A stretch of 64,000 nucleotides of DNA from Oligoflexia bacterium (GTDB taxonomy: Bacteria > Bdellovibrionota_G > JALEGL01). The stretch spans positions 437,653 through 501,652 of the forward strand of contig DAOLES010000001.1 in assembly GCA_035326705.1 (NCBI GenBank), given 5' to 3'. The translations under genes were made by a program, and so were the position numbers. Below are positions 1 to 9,334 of this stretch, piece after piece; position 1 is the stretch's first letter; every line of letters begins with the position of its first letter. The notes below the pieces were generated by a model. It did no database searches. It was not told the origin of the DNA and worked only from the letters and a program-made list of their open reading frames with translations.

Positions 1-1422
1 ATAAATCGCATAAAAAATATCTTTAGGGTTTAAGTCCAATTCATTTTTAATGGCATAAATAAGCTCATGAATATCTTGAGCCGACATCTTCTCTTCTAAC
101 CTATCTCCTATCAGCTTCAAGGTTTGTTTTTGTTGTGCTGATAAAGTTTTGGCTAAGTCAGGCAATTGTTTTTGAACAGAGAATTTCATGTCTTCTGGTC
201 CAAATTTTTCTAACCATTGCTTGGCATAAGTCATTCTTGAAGATAAAACTGTTTTATCAATATCTTTGTAACCAGATCGTTCAAGTGTACTGGCTACATC
301 ATTGACATCATCATGAATTTGCACCAATGAAATAAGATGTTTAAACGGTACGCCTAAACTAGGGGAACTTGAAATCTGAGCTAACTCAAAAGCTCGCTGT
401 TGTTTATTATTGGATTCAGGGTCATCGTATTCATCCATTAGACTTAATATTGGAATGGAAGGATCTAACGATAAATGTTTATTAGGTTTAGCTTTAAACA
501 CCCAGTATTTAAGAACTTCAGGAGGAAGAACCTCTAACATATCATTGATTGAAATAACATTTCCTTTACTGGAAGACATGTCGCCCACACCTTTAAGGCC
601 AATCCATTCATAAATGATTGGATAAGGTGCTTCATAATCAAAAATTTCTTTGGCAATAATTTTTCCGGTATCGTATGAGCCACCTCTTGAAGCATGGTCT
701 TTACCAAAAGGCTCAACAGTAACTCCCAACATTTGCCAACGTGCTGGCCAATCAACACGCCAGGTCAACTTGCCACCGCCTTGAATATCTCTAATACCCT
801 TATGACCACAGGCTGAACAACTGTATTCAATTTGTTTTTTTTCTAAGTCATACGATAGAACTTGGGTGGTATCCATACGACCATCTTTTTCACATATGGG
901 CGTAAAAGGAGACCAATCATCTTCGGTATCTTTACCGGTAACCGATTTTAAAATCTTTCTGATGTCTTGAGTTTGCTCTAAAGCCTTAAGCGTATTATTT
1001 AAAAAGGCTCCCTGCTTATACAACTCATCCGCCTTGACCAATTCAATATTGATATCCAAGCTTTTTAAGGCTTGTAAAAAAGGGTGTAAAAAACGCTCAG
1101 AGTAACTTGGAAAACCGGGCTCTGGCGAAGGAATTTCCGAAAGTGCATTCCCCACATACGGGGCATAGGTTTTTTCATCTAAAAAAGGATAAACTTTGCG
1201 CAATGGGTCATAATTATCCGCAATATAGATCAACCTTACTGCCTGACCTTTGTCTTTTACTGCTCTTACAATAGCATCTGCGGTGGCCACTTCTCTAAAA
1301 TTACCAACATGAATGTATCCTGATGGAGAAATCCCGGTAGCCACCACGACTTCTTTTTTTTGCTCTACAATTTCATTGGCATGTTCATCTGCCCAAAACA
1401 AAGGTTGTGTTTGTTCACTCAT
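1..1422 (-). CDS. lysS: Class I lysyl-tRNA synthetase, 3' end outside window
   Basis: Charges tRNA-Lys with lysine in the cytoplasm. I translated 474 codons from an ATG at 1422 down to the window edge with no stop, so the C-terminus is missing. The class I signatures are visible: an HIGH-like motif in SGYIHVGNF near residue 35 and a KMSKS-like MSSSKGN in the middle of the protein. A CSACGHKG zinc-like stretch lies between them. Most bacteria use the unrelated class II enzyme; the class I form (often called LysK) is known from archaea, spirochaetes, alphaproteobacteria and scattered other bacteria. It lies downstream of prfB and a decayed phosphatase gene on the same strand. Family assignment is firm; the symbol follows the function rather than the class. 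Confidence 0.93.
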   Translation of the reverse strand, partial: MSEQTQPLFWADEHANEIVEQKKEVVVATGISPSGYIHVGNFREVATADAIVRAVKDKGQAVRLIYIADNYDPLRKVYPFLDEKTYAPYVGNALSEIPSPEPGFPSYSERFLHPFLQALKSLDINIELVKADELYKQGAFLNNTLKALEQTQDIRKILKSVTGKDTEDDWSPFTPICEKDGRMDTTQVLSYDLEKKQIEYSCSACGHKGIRDIQGGGKLTWRVDWPARWQMLGVTVEPFGKDHASRGGSYDTGKIIAKEIFDYEAPYPIIYEWIGLKGVGDMSSSKGNVISINDMLEVLPPEVLKYWVFKAKPNKHLSLDPSIPILSLMDEYDDPESNNKQQRAFELAQISSSPSLGVPFKHLISLVQIHDDVNDVASTLERSGYKDIDKTVLSSRMTYAKQWLEKFGPEDMKFSVQKQLPDLAKTLSAQQKQTLKLIGDRLEEKMSAQDIHELIYAIKNELDLNPKDIFYAIY

Positions 1423-1483
1423 AGAATGGGTTTCTTAACGTTAAATACGCTATAAATCTATGTATTTTTATATATTTAGAACT

Positions 1484-1979
1484 TTAGTTTAAGACTTGGC
1501 TATAGAAGTGAAAAATACTCCCAACTACCTTCTGATCAACAAAAACAGTTGGTTGCGATTTACAACTTCTCAAAAAAGGTTTTTGAATTTGATTTTTAGT
1601 TAAGTTTTTTTGATCTGTGTTTGAAAAAATCCATGCTTCAGAATCTCCAACACTACAACCAACACAGTAGTTGTTAGCTAAAAAAAAGCTACCCCAGTGC
1701 ACTCGCCATCATCAACATTCTCCATAATTTCACGATCAACAATTTCAAAAAAATCATAAAGCTGTGCGGGCAAATATGCTAAGTCTGTTTCTAATTTTTT
1801 TCTTTGAAAAAGTTTATAAAATATTCTGCTGCTAAAGCTCCATTGGCAGAACCACCAACACCATCTGACACAAATACACCCAGCATCTTGTTATCGTATA
1901 TGTGGTAAGCCGCCCTGTCTTACCCTAAACCTTTTTGTTTTTCTCTAATCTGTACAGAAATATTTTTTTTATTAAACAT
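1484..1979 (-). pseudogene. Decayed PP2C-type protein phosphatase
   Basis: Remnant of a Ser/Thr protein phosphatase of the PP2C family. Reading from ATG 1979 gives a start, then a TAA (about 1920-1922) exactly where a Gln of an (N)QDR-like motif would be expected. The frame then continues as DRAAYHIYDNKMLGVF and SDGVGGSANGALAAEYF, matching the PP2C metal-binding DGxGG block. A one-base loss in an A-run near 1798 and another in a T-run near 1685 shift the frame. After them ECTG and NNYCVGCSVGDSEAWIF resemble the PP2C GDSR block, followed by an LT motif. The last metal-site block (SDG) is absent, so the 3' end is also lost. The start lies 6 nt after the prfB stop, so it was probably co-transcribed. 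Homopolymer sequencing error could explain the shifts but not the nonsense codon or the missing end. Confidence 0.75.
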
Positions 1980-1985
1980 CACTAA

Positions 1986-3062
1986 TTATGCCTGTTGCAA
2001 CAAGTAACTTTTAATAAATTCATCAATGTCACCATCAAGCACTGCTTGGACTTTACCAGACTCTGTATTGGTTCTATGATCTTTAATCAGCTGATACGGT
2101 TGCATGGTGTATGAACGAATTTGACTACCAAAATCAATCCCTTTTTTTTCACCTGCTAGCTCAGCCTGCTTTTTTTCTTTCTCTTGCTGTTGCTTTTCAT
2201 ACAAGCGGGCTTTAAGAATTTTCATGGCTTGCGCTTTGTTTTTATGTTGAGAACGCTCGTTTTGACAACTGGCCACCGTGTTGGTTGGGATATGGGTTAT
2301 TCTTACGGCAGAATCCGTTGTGTTAACGTGTTGTCCGCCAGCGCCTGAAGCTCTAAAAGTATCAATGCGCAAATCTTCTTCTAATATTTCAATATCAACA
2401 TCATCTTCAACTTGAGGAACAGTCGCAACTGATGCAAAAGAAGTATGCCTACGCGCATTAGAATCAAAAGGTGAAATTCTGACTAAGCGATGAATACCCT
2501 GCTCTGCCTTTAGATAGCCATAGGCATACTCACCATCAATGGTTACCGTCACATTTTTGATACCAGCTTCTTCTCCCGGCAATATATCTACAATATTAGC
2601 TTTGAAACCTTTTTTTTCTGCCCACCGCAAATACATACGTAACAGCATATCTGCCCAATCCTGAGATTCTGTTCCACCTGCTCCACTGTTAATACTTAAA
2701 ATAGCCGAGCTTGCATCCATCTCACCACTAAGCATACGCTTAAACTCTAAATCGGTTACTGTTTTTTCAACTTTTTTGAATAAGCTTTGTGCTTCTGCTA
2801 ACATTTGAGCATCACCATCAGCCATATCAACAAAGTCTATGGCATCTTGAATATTCTGTTGCAGCTGATCAAAGGTTCTAACGGTTGTTTCATGACGGCT
2901 GCTTTTTTGCTGAATTTTTGCAGCTTTATCGGCATCATCCCAAAAACCCTCTTCTGACATTTGTTGCGCAAGTTCTTTTAGTTCGAGTTTTAACTGATTA
3001 ACTTTAAAAATCTCTGCTAAAATCTTAATTTTACTTTGCAATGCTTCTAGATCTTGCTTCAT
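1986..3062 (-). CDS. prfB: Peptide chain release factor 2
   Basis: Recognises UAA/UGA stop codons on the ribosome and triggers peptidyl-tRNA hydrolysis. The 358-residue product carries the RF2 stop-codon tripeptide SPF at residues 197-199 and the catalytic GGQ at 242-244 (context RASGAGGQHVN). The N-terminal coiled-coil and central domain are complete. Many bacteria need a programmed +1 frameshift near codon 25 to make RF2; here the whole protein reads in one frame, with no internal UGA, so that autoregulation is absent. It is followed by the PP2C remnant and lysS on the same strand. Confidence 0.97.
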   Translation of the reverse strand: MKQDLEALQSKIKILAEIFKVNQLKLELKELAQQMSEEGFWDDADKAAKIQQKSSRHETTVRTFDQLQQNIQDAIDFVDMADGDAQMLAEAQSLFKKVEKTVTDLEFKRMLSGEMDASSAILSINSGAGGTESQDWADMLLRMYLRWAEKKGFKANIVDILPGEEAGIKNVTVTIDGEYAYGYLKAEQGIHRLVRISPFDSNARRHTSFASVATVPQVEDDVDIEILEEDLRIDTFRASGAGGQHVNTTDSAVRITHIPTNTVASCQNERSQHKNKAQAMKILKARLYEKQQQEKEKKQAELAGEKKGIDFGSQIRSYTMQPYQLIKDHRTNTESGKVQAVLDGDIDEFIKSYLLQQA

Positions 3063-3098
3063 AGCCCAAGCTTATACACGATTCCACAACAATACACA

Positions 3099-3126
3099 CG
3101 CCAGTAAAATACTGGCGTTTTTTTTT
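3099..3126. terminator. Hairpin with T-run between two minus-strand genes
   Basis: Eight-base arms CGCCAGTA and TACTGGCG with a 3-nt loop are followed on the plus strand by eight or more T residues. The form is that of an intrinsic terminator for plus-strand transcription, yet both neighbours (prfB and the 127-residue gene) are on the minus strand. On that strand the hairpin follows the stop codon of the 127-residue gene after an A-run. It may still separate the two genes, or stop antisense transcription. Confidence 0.5.
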
Positions 3127-3508
3127 AACTAGTCCAACTGGTTTTTTCGAGTTTGTTTAATTTTTTTTCTAAACGGTTAAGCGTTTTTTCTACAGTGCTT
3201 ACTTCTTTGCTTAAAGCTTTACTCAACTGCGTAGAGGCTTGTTTTAAAGAATGCTCAACTCTAGAGCCTAACAAAGCTTTACTCCTCTGAGCTCTAGCTT
3301 TTACCGCAACTTTTAAATTATTTAATTCGGTTTCTGATAGTTTTTTAACCCGTCCAACTTCATCAATAGATTGATAAACTTGTTTTTCAATATTGGTAGA
3401 CAAACCATTGGTCATACTCTGGGTTAACTGAATCAAGTTAGAAAATGTATCCATTTTTTGCTGACTTTTTTTATTGTTTTTCCCCCCAGAATAACGAACA
3501 CTTTGCAT
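3125..3508 (-). CDS. Small coiled-coil protein, phasin-like in composition
   Basis: A 127-residue protein I do not recognise with certainty. From about residue 20 it is a continuous amphipathic helix rich in Lys, Glu, Ser, Thr and Leu, with heptad-like LEKKLNKLEK repeats at the C-terminus. This looks like a phasin or a histone-H1/AlgP-like helical protein, but no diagnostic motif is visible. The start at 3508 is backed by a GGAG about 10 nt upstream. It stands alone between recJ's downstream neighbour and prfB, with an AT-rich leader and a hairpin after the stop. Confidence 0.65.
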   Translation of the reverse strand: MQSVRYSGGKNNKKSQQKMDTFSNLIQLTQSMTNGLSTNIEKQVYQSIDEVGRVKKLSETELNNLKVAVKARAQRSKALLGSRVEHSLKQASTQLSKALSKEVSTVEKTLNRLEKKLNKLEKTSWTS

Positions 3509-3751
3509 GACTCTATGGCTCCTTTTTTTATTTTTTTGAACAATCGGTGTTAATACCGTGATATTAATAACTTAAACGCTAACCGATTTAACGCAAAAGG
3601 GCAATCATTTCATATTTTTTTTAAATTATACACCTTGTAAAAACATTATGCTCTAAGCAACTCTCATTATTATCAGACAGCTTTATTTTCCTGAATCACA
3701 ATACTATCTTCGACTCTAGAATCTTCAAACCTTCATCATCAATATGTTGCT
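3509..3751. other. AT-rich intergenic stretch with possible frame-shifted gene tail
   Basis: This stretch contains the leader of the 127-residue gene. At its upper end, minus-strand codons from about 3795 to a TGA at 3696-3698 read as a Lys-rich helix without a stop. That segment may be the original C-terminus of the adjacent TPR-like gene. I see no RNA gene here. Confidence 0.4.
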
Positions 3752-4270
3752 TTAAATCATGTAAAGCTTTTTGTTTTTTTGATAAATCGTTAATTCCGCA
3801 AATAAAAGATCCATTGCAGTAATAAAGTCTATAAAAAAAGGGATTCCCCTAAGATATAAAAATGTTGAATCTGTAATTTTTAGATGTTTGTAAACACCGA
3901 GCATATCCAGAAAATACTTCCATGCTCGATTGTACTCTTTAAATTGAATCAAATAGCGCATAAAATTATATGTTAGTGATGCCAGATTAATCTGATCCGT
4001 GTCAGGTGGGGCTGTTCTATTATCTACTTCATCATTCCAAGCTTTGACTACATTTATAAATTTCTCTTCTGCATCATCAAATTTTTTCAAATATATTAAA
4101 CAGACTACAGCATTAAAACAATCTATAGATTTTTTAGACCTAATAAACACTTCTTGAAATAATTTAGAGGCAACCTGATACTCTTTTGTTTCAAAGGCTT
4201 CTAAGGCTTTTTTTATTAAATCATCTTCTAAAATCAACTTCATATCTCCATAAATAACTTGATCACTCAA
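3752..4270 (-). CDS. TPR-like hypothetical protein, possibly frame-shifted at its end
   Basis: A 172-residue, mostly helical protein with TPR-like alternation (KALEAFETKEYQVASKLFQEV, shortened here as residues 21-41; FDDAEEKFINVVKAW; YNRAWKYFLDML). Such repeats mediate protein contacts; no enzymatic motif is seen. The first ATG has no good ribosome binding site; an ATG at codon 10 has GGAG only 2 nt upstream. After residue 155 the frame ends soon at 3752. The alternative frame from about 3795 continues for some 32 codons to 3696 and looks more like a natural C-terminus. It lies just downstream of recJ. Confidence 0.55.
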   Translation of the reverse strand: MSDQVIYGDMKLILEDDLIKKALEAFETKEYQVASKLFQEVFIRSKKSIDCFNAVVCLIYLKKFDDAEEKFINVVKAWNDEVDNRTAPPDTDQINLASLTYNFMRYLIQFKEYNRAWKYFLDMLGVYKHLKITDSTFLYLRGIPFFIDFITAMDLLFAELTIYQKNKKLYMI

Positions 4271-4315
4271 AACAAATTTATTTTATCATTAATATTTATG
4301 AACTTTATATCATTG

Positions 4316-6016
4316 CTATAAAATATCCGCGATCCGCAACTGTATATTTTCATAGCCTTGCCAAACATTAATTTCTGGGCGTGCAATAATATCAAACTCA
4401 TGTTGTTGGCTAGACAAAGATTCAAACTGTTGCCAAAAATCAAAACCAATACAGTCTATGACTTGTCCCTGATTTTCTATTTTAAATTTTAAATGCTTGT
4501 TAGATAAGCAACGAACATCAATGGGTTTTACAGTAAACTTAAATAAAGGTTCTTCATGCCCCATACCAAAAGGCCCTAAGTGATTTAACGCTTCTATCAA
4601 ATCTTTTTTTATAAATTCGTGTTCTAAAACTCCATCATATAACTTTTGAACAATACCTGTATTGGCTTGTTTTTTCATAAACTGCTGACAAGAACTTAAA
4701 AACATTGAAAAGTTTTGCATGGCAACACTACCTCCGCCTGCTTGCTTATGTCCTCCATATTGCAACATATGATCTTTTGCATGCTCAAACAAGTCCATCA
4801 AATTAAATCCAGAAAAGCTTCTTGCAGAACCTTTGGCAATCTCTCCATCTTCATAAAAAACTATAGCAGGCATAGCAAACTCTTGACTCAACTGTTGTGC
4901 AACCAAGCCATTAATTCCTGGATGAAAATCTTTACTACATAAAACAATGCAGCGTTCACCCAAAGATATTTGCCTACGCGCCATATCTTTAGCATTGCTT
5001 AAAATGGTCTTTTGTAAACTTTTTCTTTGTGTATTATATGTCTCAAGTTTTGTAGCCAGTTCTGTAGCTTGAATAACATCCTGAGCCAGCAATGTCTCTA
5101 GAGCAACATCAGCATAACCTAAACGCGCCGCAGCATTGATTCTGGGAGCTAGCTTGAAACCAACATCTTCACTTAACAATTTTGCCCCTGTAGAAATACC
5201 CGCGCAATTTCTCATAGCAACAATACCTGGTTTTTGACTTTTACTTAACTGTCTCAAGCCTTCTTTAACAAACAAACGATTTAAACCTTTTAATGGTGTT
5301 AAGTCTGCTATGGTTCCCAAGGCCACAATATCCAATAACTGTTTTAGATTAGGTTCATCTTTTTGATCAAAATAGTGTTTTTCGCGCAAGGCTGATCTAA
5401 TACCAACACACAACATAAAAGCCACCCCAACGCCGGCCAAGTTTTGATACTCAATATTTTGCGCCAATTGCGGGTTAACAATAATACAGTCAGCGTCAAC
5501 AGAATCTCCTGCTTGATGGTGGTCTGTGATAATCACATCAATACCAGCTGCTCTAAACTGTTCTATTTCCTCTTTATTAGAAGAACCACAATCACAGGTT
5601 ATAACCAAATCACATGCTTCTTCTTGAGCAATTTTCAAAGCATTCAAGGACAAGCCATGCCCTTCTTTTAATCTATTTGGAACAAAAGGAACAACCTCAA
5701 CATTTAAAGATCTAAAAAAATGAGTCAATAAGGCGCATGAACTAATTCCATCCGCGTCAAAATCACCATGAATTAAAAATTTTTTTTCTTTGATCACAGC
5801 CGCAGCAATTGCTTGCGCTGCTTGTTCTAAACCAACAATCCCTAAAGGGGATAACATGTGTTGTAAGTTAGGGTCTATATAAAGATCAATATTATCGTCT
5901 TTGCTCAAACGATTGGCTGCAACCCTTGCTGCCGCAAGCGGCAGGTCAGTTTTACTTAAAATGCTGTCTAAAACACTTTGATTAACTTGCCGTTCTTGCC
6001 AATGGTATTTGGCCAT
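4316..6016 (-). CDS. recJ: Single-strand-specific 5'-3' exonuclease RecJ
   Basis: Degrades single-stranded DNA 5' to 3' in recombination and mismatch or base-excision repair. The 566-residue protein has the DHH-family signatures: HGDFDADG at residues 83-90 and TDHH at 164-167, followed by the DHHA1 region with a glycine-rich QYGGHKQAGGGSV stretch. Length agrees with the family. It starts at ATG 6016, 7 nt after the secF stop, so it is probably the last or near-last gene of the yajC-secD-secF transcript. Confidence 0.96.
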   Translation of the reverse strand: MAKYHWQERQVNQSVLDSILSKTDLPLAAARVAANRLSKDDNIDLYIDPNLQHMLSPLGIVGLEQAAQAIAAAVIKEKKFLIHGDFDADGISSCALLTHFFRSLNVEVVPFVPNRLKEGHGLSLNALKIAQEEACDLVITCDCGSSNKEEIEQFRAAGIDVIITDHHQAGDSVDADCIIVNPQLAQNIEYQNLAGVGVAFMLCVGIRSALREKHYFDQKDEPNLKQLLDIVALGTIADLTPLKGLNRLFVKEGLRQLSKSQKPGIVAMRNCAGISTGAKLLSEDVGFKLAPRINAAARLGYADVALETLLAQDVIQATELATKLETYNTQRKSLQKTILSNAKDMARRQISLGERCIVLCSKDFHPGINGLVAQQLSQEFAMPAIVFYEDGEIAKGSARSFSGFNLMDLFEHAKDHMLQYGGHKQAGGGSVAMQNFSMFLSSCQQFMKKQANTGIVQKLYDGVLEHEFIKKDLIEALNHLGPFGMGHEEPLFKFTVKPIDVRCLSNKHLKFKIENQGQVIDCIGFDFWQQFESLSSQQHEFDIIARPEINVWQGYENIQLRIADIL

Positions 6017-6023
6017 AAAAACC

Positions 6024-7193
6024 TTAACGCGTTGCTTTTCTTTTTTGAAAATATTTATAAAAATAAATTGTTAATGGTGAAGCTATAAAAATTGTTGAAT
6101 AGGTTCCAACAACAACTCCAATCGTAAAAGAAAGCGCAAAATTTTCAGTAATCGGACCACCAAAATAGAGCAAAGCAATGGCTGCCAAAAATAATGTGCC
6201 AGAAGTAAGCAAGGTACGACTCAAGGTTTCATTAACACTTACATTTACAATGTCTTCAAACTTTTTACCTTTCATGGTCTGTAAGTTTTCTCTCACTCTA
6301 TCATAAACCACAATGGTATCATTGATTGAAAAACCAACAATGGTCAGGACAGCCGCCACAATTGATAAATCAAACTGTAATTGAAATAATGAAAAAATAC
6401 CCAATACAAACAAAGCATCATGAACCAAGGCTAAAATTGCCCCTGGAGCAAACTCCAAATCAAATCTAAACCAGATATAAATCAAAATAAGCATAATAGA
6501 GAATAGTACAGATCCAATGGCTTGGTTTCGCAACTCTCTTCCAACTTTAGCGCCTACACTTTCGATTTGCAAAACCTCTACATCATCTTTATTTGTTACT
6601 GAAGCGGCAAGGCCATCTAAAACTCGTTTTGAAGTTCCAGCAAACTGTACCATCCACTCTTGTTGATCTAAAGAGCCATAAGCTGTAACCGAAGCTACAT
6701 GCAGCTCTTCAATTCCTAAATCATTGAATTGATTCTTAAGCTCTTCTGGGTCAGAAATACCGCTTCCAAAGACATAGACTCGTTCTTGACCAAATCTTAG
6801 CTTTAGATCCTTTGGGTTACCTAAAGCTTGCGAGATGGTTCCACTGTAAGTGCTGTAATCAACCTCTTCTGGTGGTATTCTGATTAAAAACTCCTGACCC
6901 CCTTGTTCTCCAAAATCTTGGACACTAGCATTGGACAAGCCCAGTGGCTCTAAAATACTTCTAATTTTTGCAGCATCCATTTCTTGATTAAAACGCACAT
7001 GCATTTGCGTTCCACCTTTAAAATCAACTCCGTAATTAAGTCCTCGCGTCATCAACAAAAATGCGCACGAAATCAAAATCACAACACTAACCCATAAGGT
7101 TACTTTTGAAACTTTTACAAAAGGAACTCGGGGCCTAAGTGGAACTAAACGAAAAAAGCCTAAATTTTTTGGACTCTCTGCTGACGCGCTCAT
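6024..7193 (-). CDS. secF: Protein translocase subunit SecF
   Basis: Inner-membrane partner of SecD that uses the proton gradient to assist late steps of Sec export. The 389-residue protein starts with a long cytosolic tail, then a first membrane segment (about residues 33-50), a periplasmic domain containing the GVDFKGGTQ motif, and five more membrane segments in the C-terminal half (QAIGSVLFSIMLILIYIWFR onward, with TIVGFSINDTIVVYDRVREN). The ATG overlaps the secD stop by 4 nt, which implies translational coupling. Confidence 0.97.
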   Translation of the reverse strand: MSASAESPKNLGFFRLVPLRPRVPFVKVSKVTLWVSVVILISCAFLLMTRGLNYGVDFKGGTQMHVRFNQEMDAAKIRSILEPLGLSNASVQDFGEQGGQEFLIRIPPEEVDYSTYSGTISQALGNPKDLKLRFGQERVYVFGSGISDPEELKNQFNDLGIEELHVASVTAYGSLDQQEWMVQFAGTSKRVLDGLAASVTNKDDVEVLQIESVGAKVGRELRNQAIGSVLFSIMLILIYIWFRFDLEFAPGAILALVHDALFVLGIFSLFQLQFDLSIVAAVLTIVGFSINDTIVVYDRVRENLQTMKGKKFEDIVNVSVNETLSRTLLTSGTLFLAAIALLYFGGPITENFALSFTIGVVVGTYSTIFIASPLTIYFYKYFQKRKATR

Positions 7194-8899
7194 ATCGATA
7201 ACCTCTTGGGTTGAAATTTATTTAAAATCCATTCAAAGAACAAACGTGTAAAGGTTAAAGCCGTAAAATAGTTGGCAATTAGACCAAAGATCAATGTGAT
7301 TGCAAAACCTTTGATTGGGCCACTTCCAAAATACCATAAAATAACAGCTGTAATCACTGTGGTAATGTTAGAATCTACAATAGTAATATGCGCTCTTTCA
7401 TAACCTTGTGCAACTGCATCTCTAATACTTTTACCATTAAGCAGTTCTTCTCTAATTCTTTCATAAATAATAACATTTGCATCCACCGCCATACCAATGG
7501 ATATCAAAATGCCTGCAATACCTGGTAAAGTCAGTGTTCCATTAATCATAGCCAAGCAAGCTAAAATAAATGTTATATTGATAATTAAAGCTGCATTGGC
7601 GGCTAAACCAGATAACTTGTAATAAATTGCCATAAAAACTACCACTAAAATTACACCCAGAACAATCGCATTAAAACCATGTTCAATAGAGTCTCTTCCT
7701 AACGAAGGTCCTACTGATCTTGTTTCTAAAATTTCGACCGGTGCGGGTAATGCTCCAGCTCTTAAAATAACGGCCAAGTCTTTAGCTTCAGCAAAGGTTT
7801 CGCTTCTAGATTTAATTGATCCAAATGTTATCCTTGGTTTGCCATCACTGATGCGACCTTGCAGAACCGGATCAGAATAAACTTTGTTATCTAAAACAAT
7901 GGCCATTCTTCTACCCACATTTTTACCGCTGATTTCGTCCAGAAGTTGTGTGCCTGCCATATTGTATCTTAAATGAACTTCTGGCCAGTTATTCTCATCA
8001 AAACCTATTTGAGCATGATCCAACATTTCACCTGTAATTTTTTTATCTGTTTGAACTAAAATTGGGGTTGTAATATTACCTGCCAAACCTGAAGACTCAT
8101 TATCCTTAAATAAAAGACGGCGATTATCCGGCAATCTATTGTTTAAAAAACGGTTCAACGATCTGATATCATAGCCGGGCTCAAGTGTTTCATCCGCTTC
8201 TTTAACCCACTCCTCTAAAGTTGCTTGAGAAAAACTATCGTCATCAACAATCATAAAAGACAACTGCGCAGTCTGCCCCAAAACTGACTTTGCGCGCTGG
8301 GGATCTTCTAATCCAGGCAATTGAACAACGATTCTATCACTGCCTTGAGCTTGGATAGAAGGTTCAGTCACACCAAATTCATCAATACGGTTTCTCAATG
8401 TTTCTAAAGCTTGAGAAATAGTCTGCTTTTCAATTTGTCCTTTTCTTTCAGAACTAATCTGAACTTCAAATGTACCTTCTGCAGCAGACGCATTACGAAC
8501 ATCTAAAACTGTCTGTCCTGGCGCGTTTATACGGCTGTAAAAAATATCTTCAAATTTATCAAAATCGCTTGGATTATTCAGTTTAATTTTAATGATTGAA
8601 CTGTTAAAGTCTCTGCTTACCGATTCATAAAGAATATTTTCACGGTCTAAAAGTTCTTTTATTTCTGTGGCATAATTTTCTGCTTCATCAAGAAGAACAC
8701 GGTTTACATCCACACCCAAAACCATATGAATACCACCTTGTAAATCAAGACCTAAGTTGATTTTTGATTTTGGTAAATAGGATTTATACTGTTCTAAAGT
8801 GGTTTCACTTAAAAAGCTTGGCAAAACAAAATAAATGGCCAATAAAGTTGTAAGTGCTGCAACACTTGCCTTCCATTTCCATGCACTGGACATTTTCAT
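7190..8899 (-). CDS. secD: Protein translocase subunit SecD
   Basis: RND-type inner-membrane protein that, with SecF and YajC, pulls exported proteins across the membrane. The 569-residue product has an N-terminal membrane segment, the LGLDLQGGIHM motif near residue 50, a large periplasmic domain and five C-terminal membrane segments with GMAVDANVIIYERIREEL. It overlaps secF by 4 nt at its end and yajC by 4 nt at its start. Confidence 0.97.
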   Translation of the reverse strand: MKMSSAWKWKASVAALTTLLAIYFVLPSFLSETTLEQYKSYLPKSKINLGLDLQGGIHMVLGVDVNRVLLDEAENYATEIKELLDRENILYESVSRDFNSSIIKIKLNNPSDFDKFEDIFYSRINAPGQTVLDVRNASAAEGTFEVQISSERKGQIEKQTISQALETLRNRIDEFGVTEPSIQAQGSDRIVVQLPGLEDPQRAKSVLGQTAQLSFMIVDDDSFSQATLEEWVKEADETLEPGYDIRSLNRFLNNRLPDNRRLLFKDNESSGLAGNITTPILVQTDKKITGEMLDHAQIGFDENNWPEVHLRYNMAGTQLLDEISGKNVGRRMAIVLDNKVYSDPVLQGRISDGKPRITFGSIKSRSETFAEAKDLAVILRAGALPAPVEILETRSVGPSLGRDSIEHGFNAIVLGVILVVVFMAIYYKLSGLAANAALIINITFILACLAMINGTLTLPGIAGILISIGMAVDANVIIYERIREELLNGKSIRDAVAQGYERAHITIVDSNITTVITAVILWYFGSGPIKGFAITLIFGLIANYFTALTFTRLFFEWILNKFQPKRLSI

Positions 8900-9243
8900 T
8901 GTGATTGATCTCCTTTTTTAGCAAATGCTTGTGGGGAATAGTTGGCCGCCACAGCTGATCTTAAAACTTTAATCTTAGTATTTTGCGCAATTTCTAGGCT
9001 AATAACACTTTCAGTTACACCTGTAATTTTGCCAATAATACCGTTTTGCAAAATCACTTCATCCCCTTTTTTTAGACTCTCAAGGTACTTTTTATGCTGA
9101 TCTTCACGTTTTCTTTGTGGCCTAATTAAAATGAAGTAAAAAATCACAAAAACCATGAGCATAGGGAACATAGCTGAAAAAATATTACCAGAATCTGCTG
9201 CCTGTTGACCGTTAGAGGCCATTGCGTAAACATTTGAAATCAT
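8896..9243 (-). CDS. yajC: Preprotein translocase accessory protein YajC
   Basis: Small single-pass membrane protein that associates with SecDF. The 115-residue protein has one hydrophobic segment (about residues 22-42, MFPMLMVFVIFYFILIRPQ) followed by the basic RPQRKR turn and the conserved cytosolic part (LKKGDEVILQNGIIGKI). Position upstream of secD and downstream of tgt is the usual one. Confidence 0.95.
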   Translation of the reverse strand: MISNVYAMASNGQQAADSGNIFSAMFPMLMVFVIFYFILIRPQRKREDQHKKYLESLKKGDEVILQNGIIGKITGVTESVISLEIAQNTKIKVLRSAVAANYSPQAFAKKGDQSQ

Positions 9244-9334
9244 AGTCGCACTCTTACCTTAGGCTTGAAGTAGGGTCAATTTTTCTTTAAGATCTTTTGC
9301 TATACATGTCATTTTTCAGCGCTAAGCCTATATA

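Noticed and set aside
1484..1702. A 72-codon open frame behind lysS as a separate gene
   Set aside because: It is the last readable piece of the PP2C remnant, starting with an internal GTG in mid-domain.
2980..3062. Programmed +1 frameshift in prfB
   Set aside because: The frame is continuous through the region where the UGA shift site would lie.
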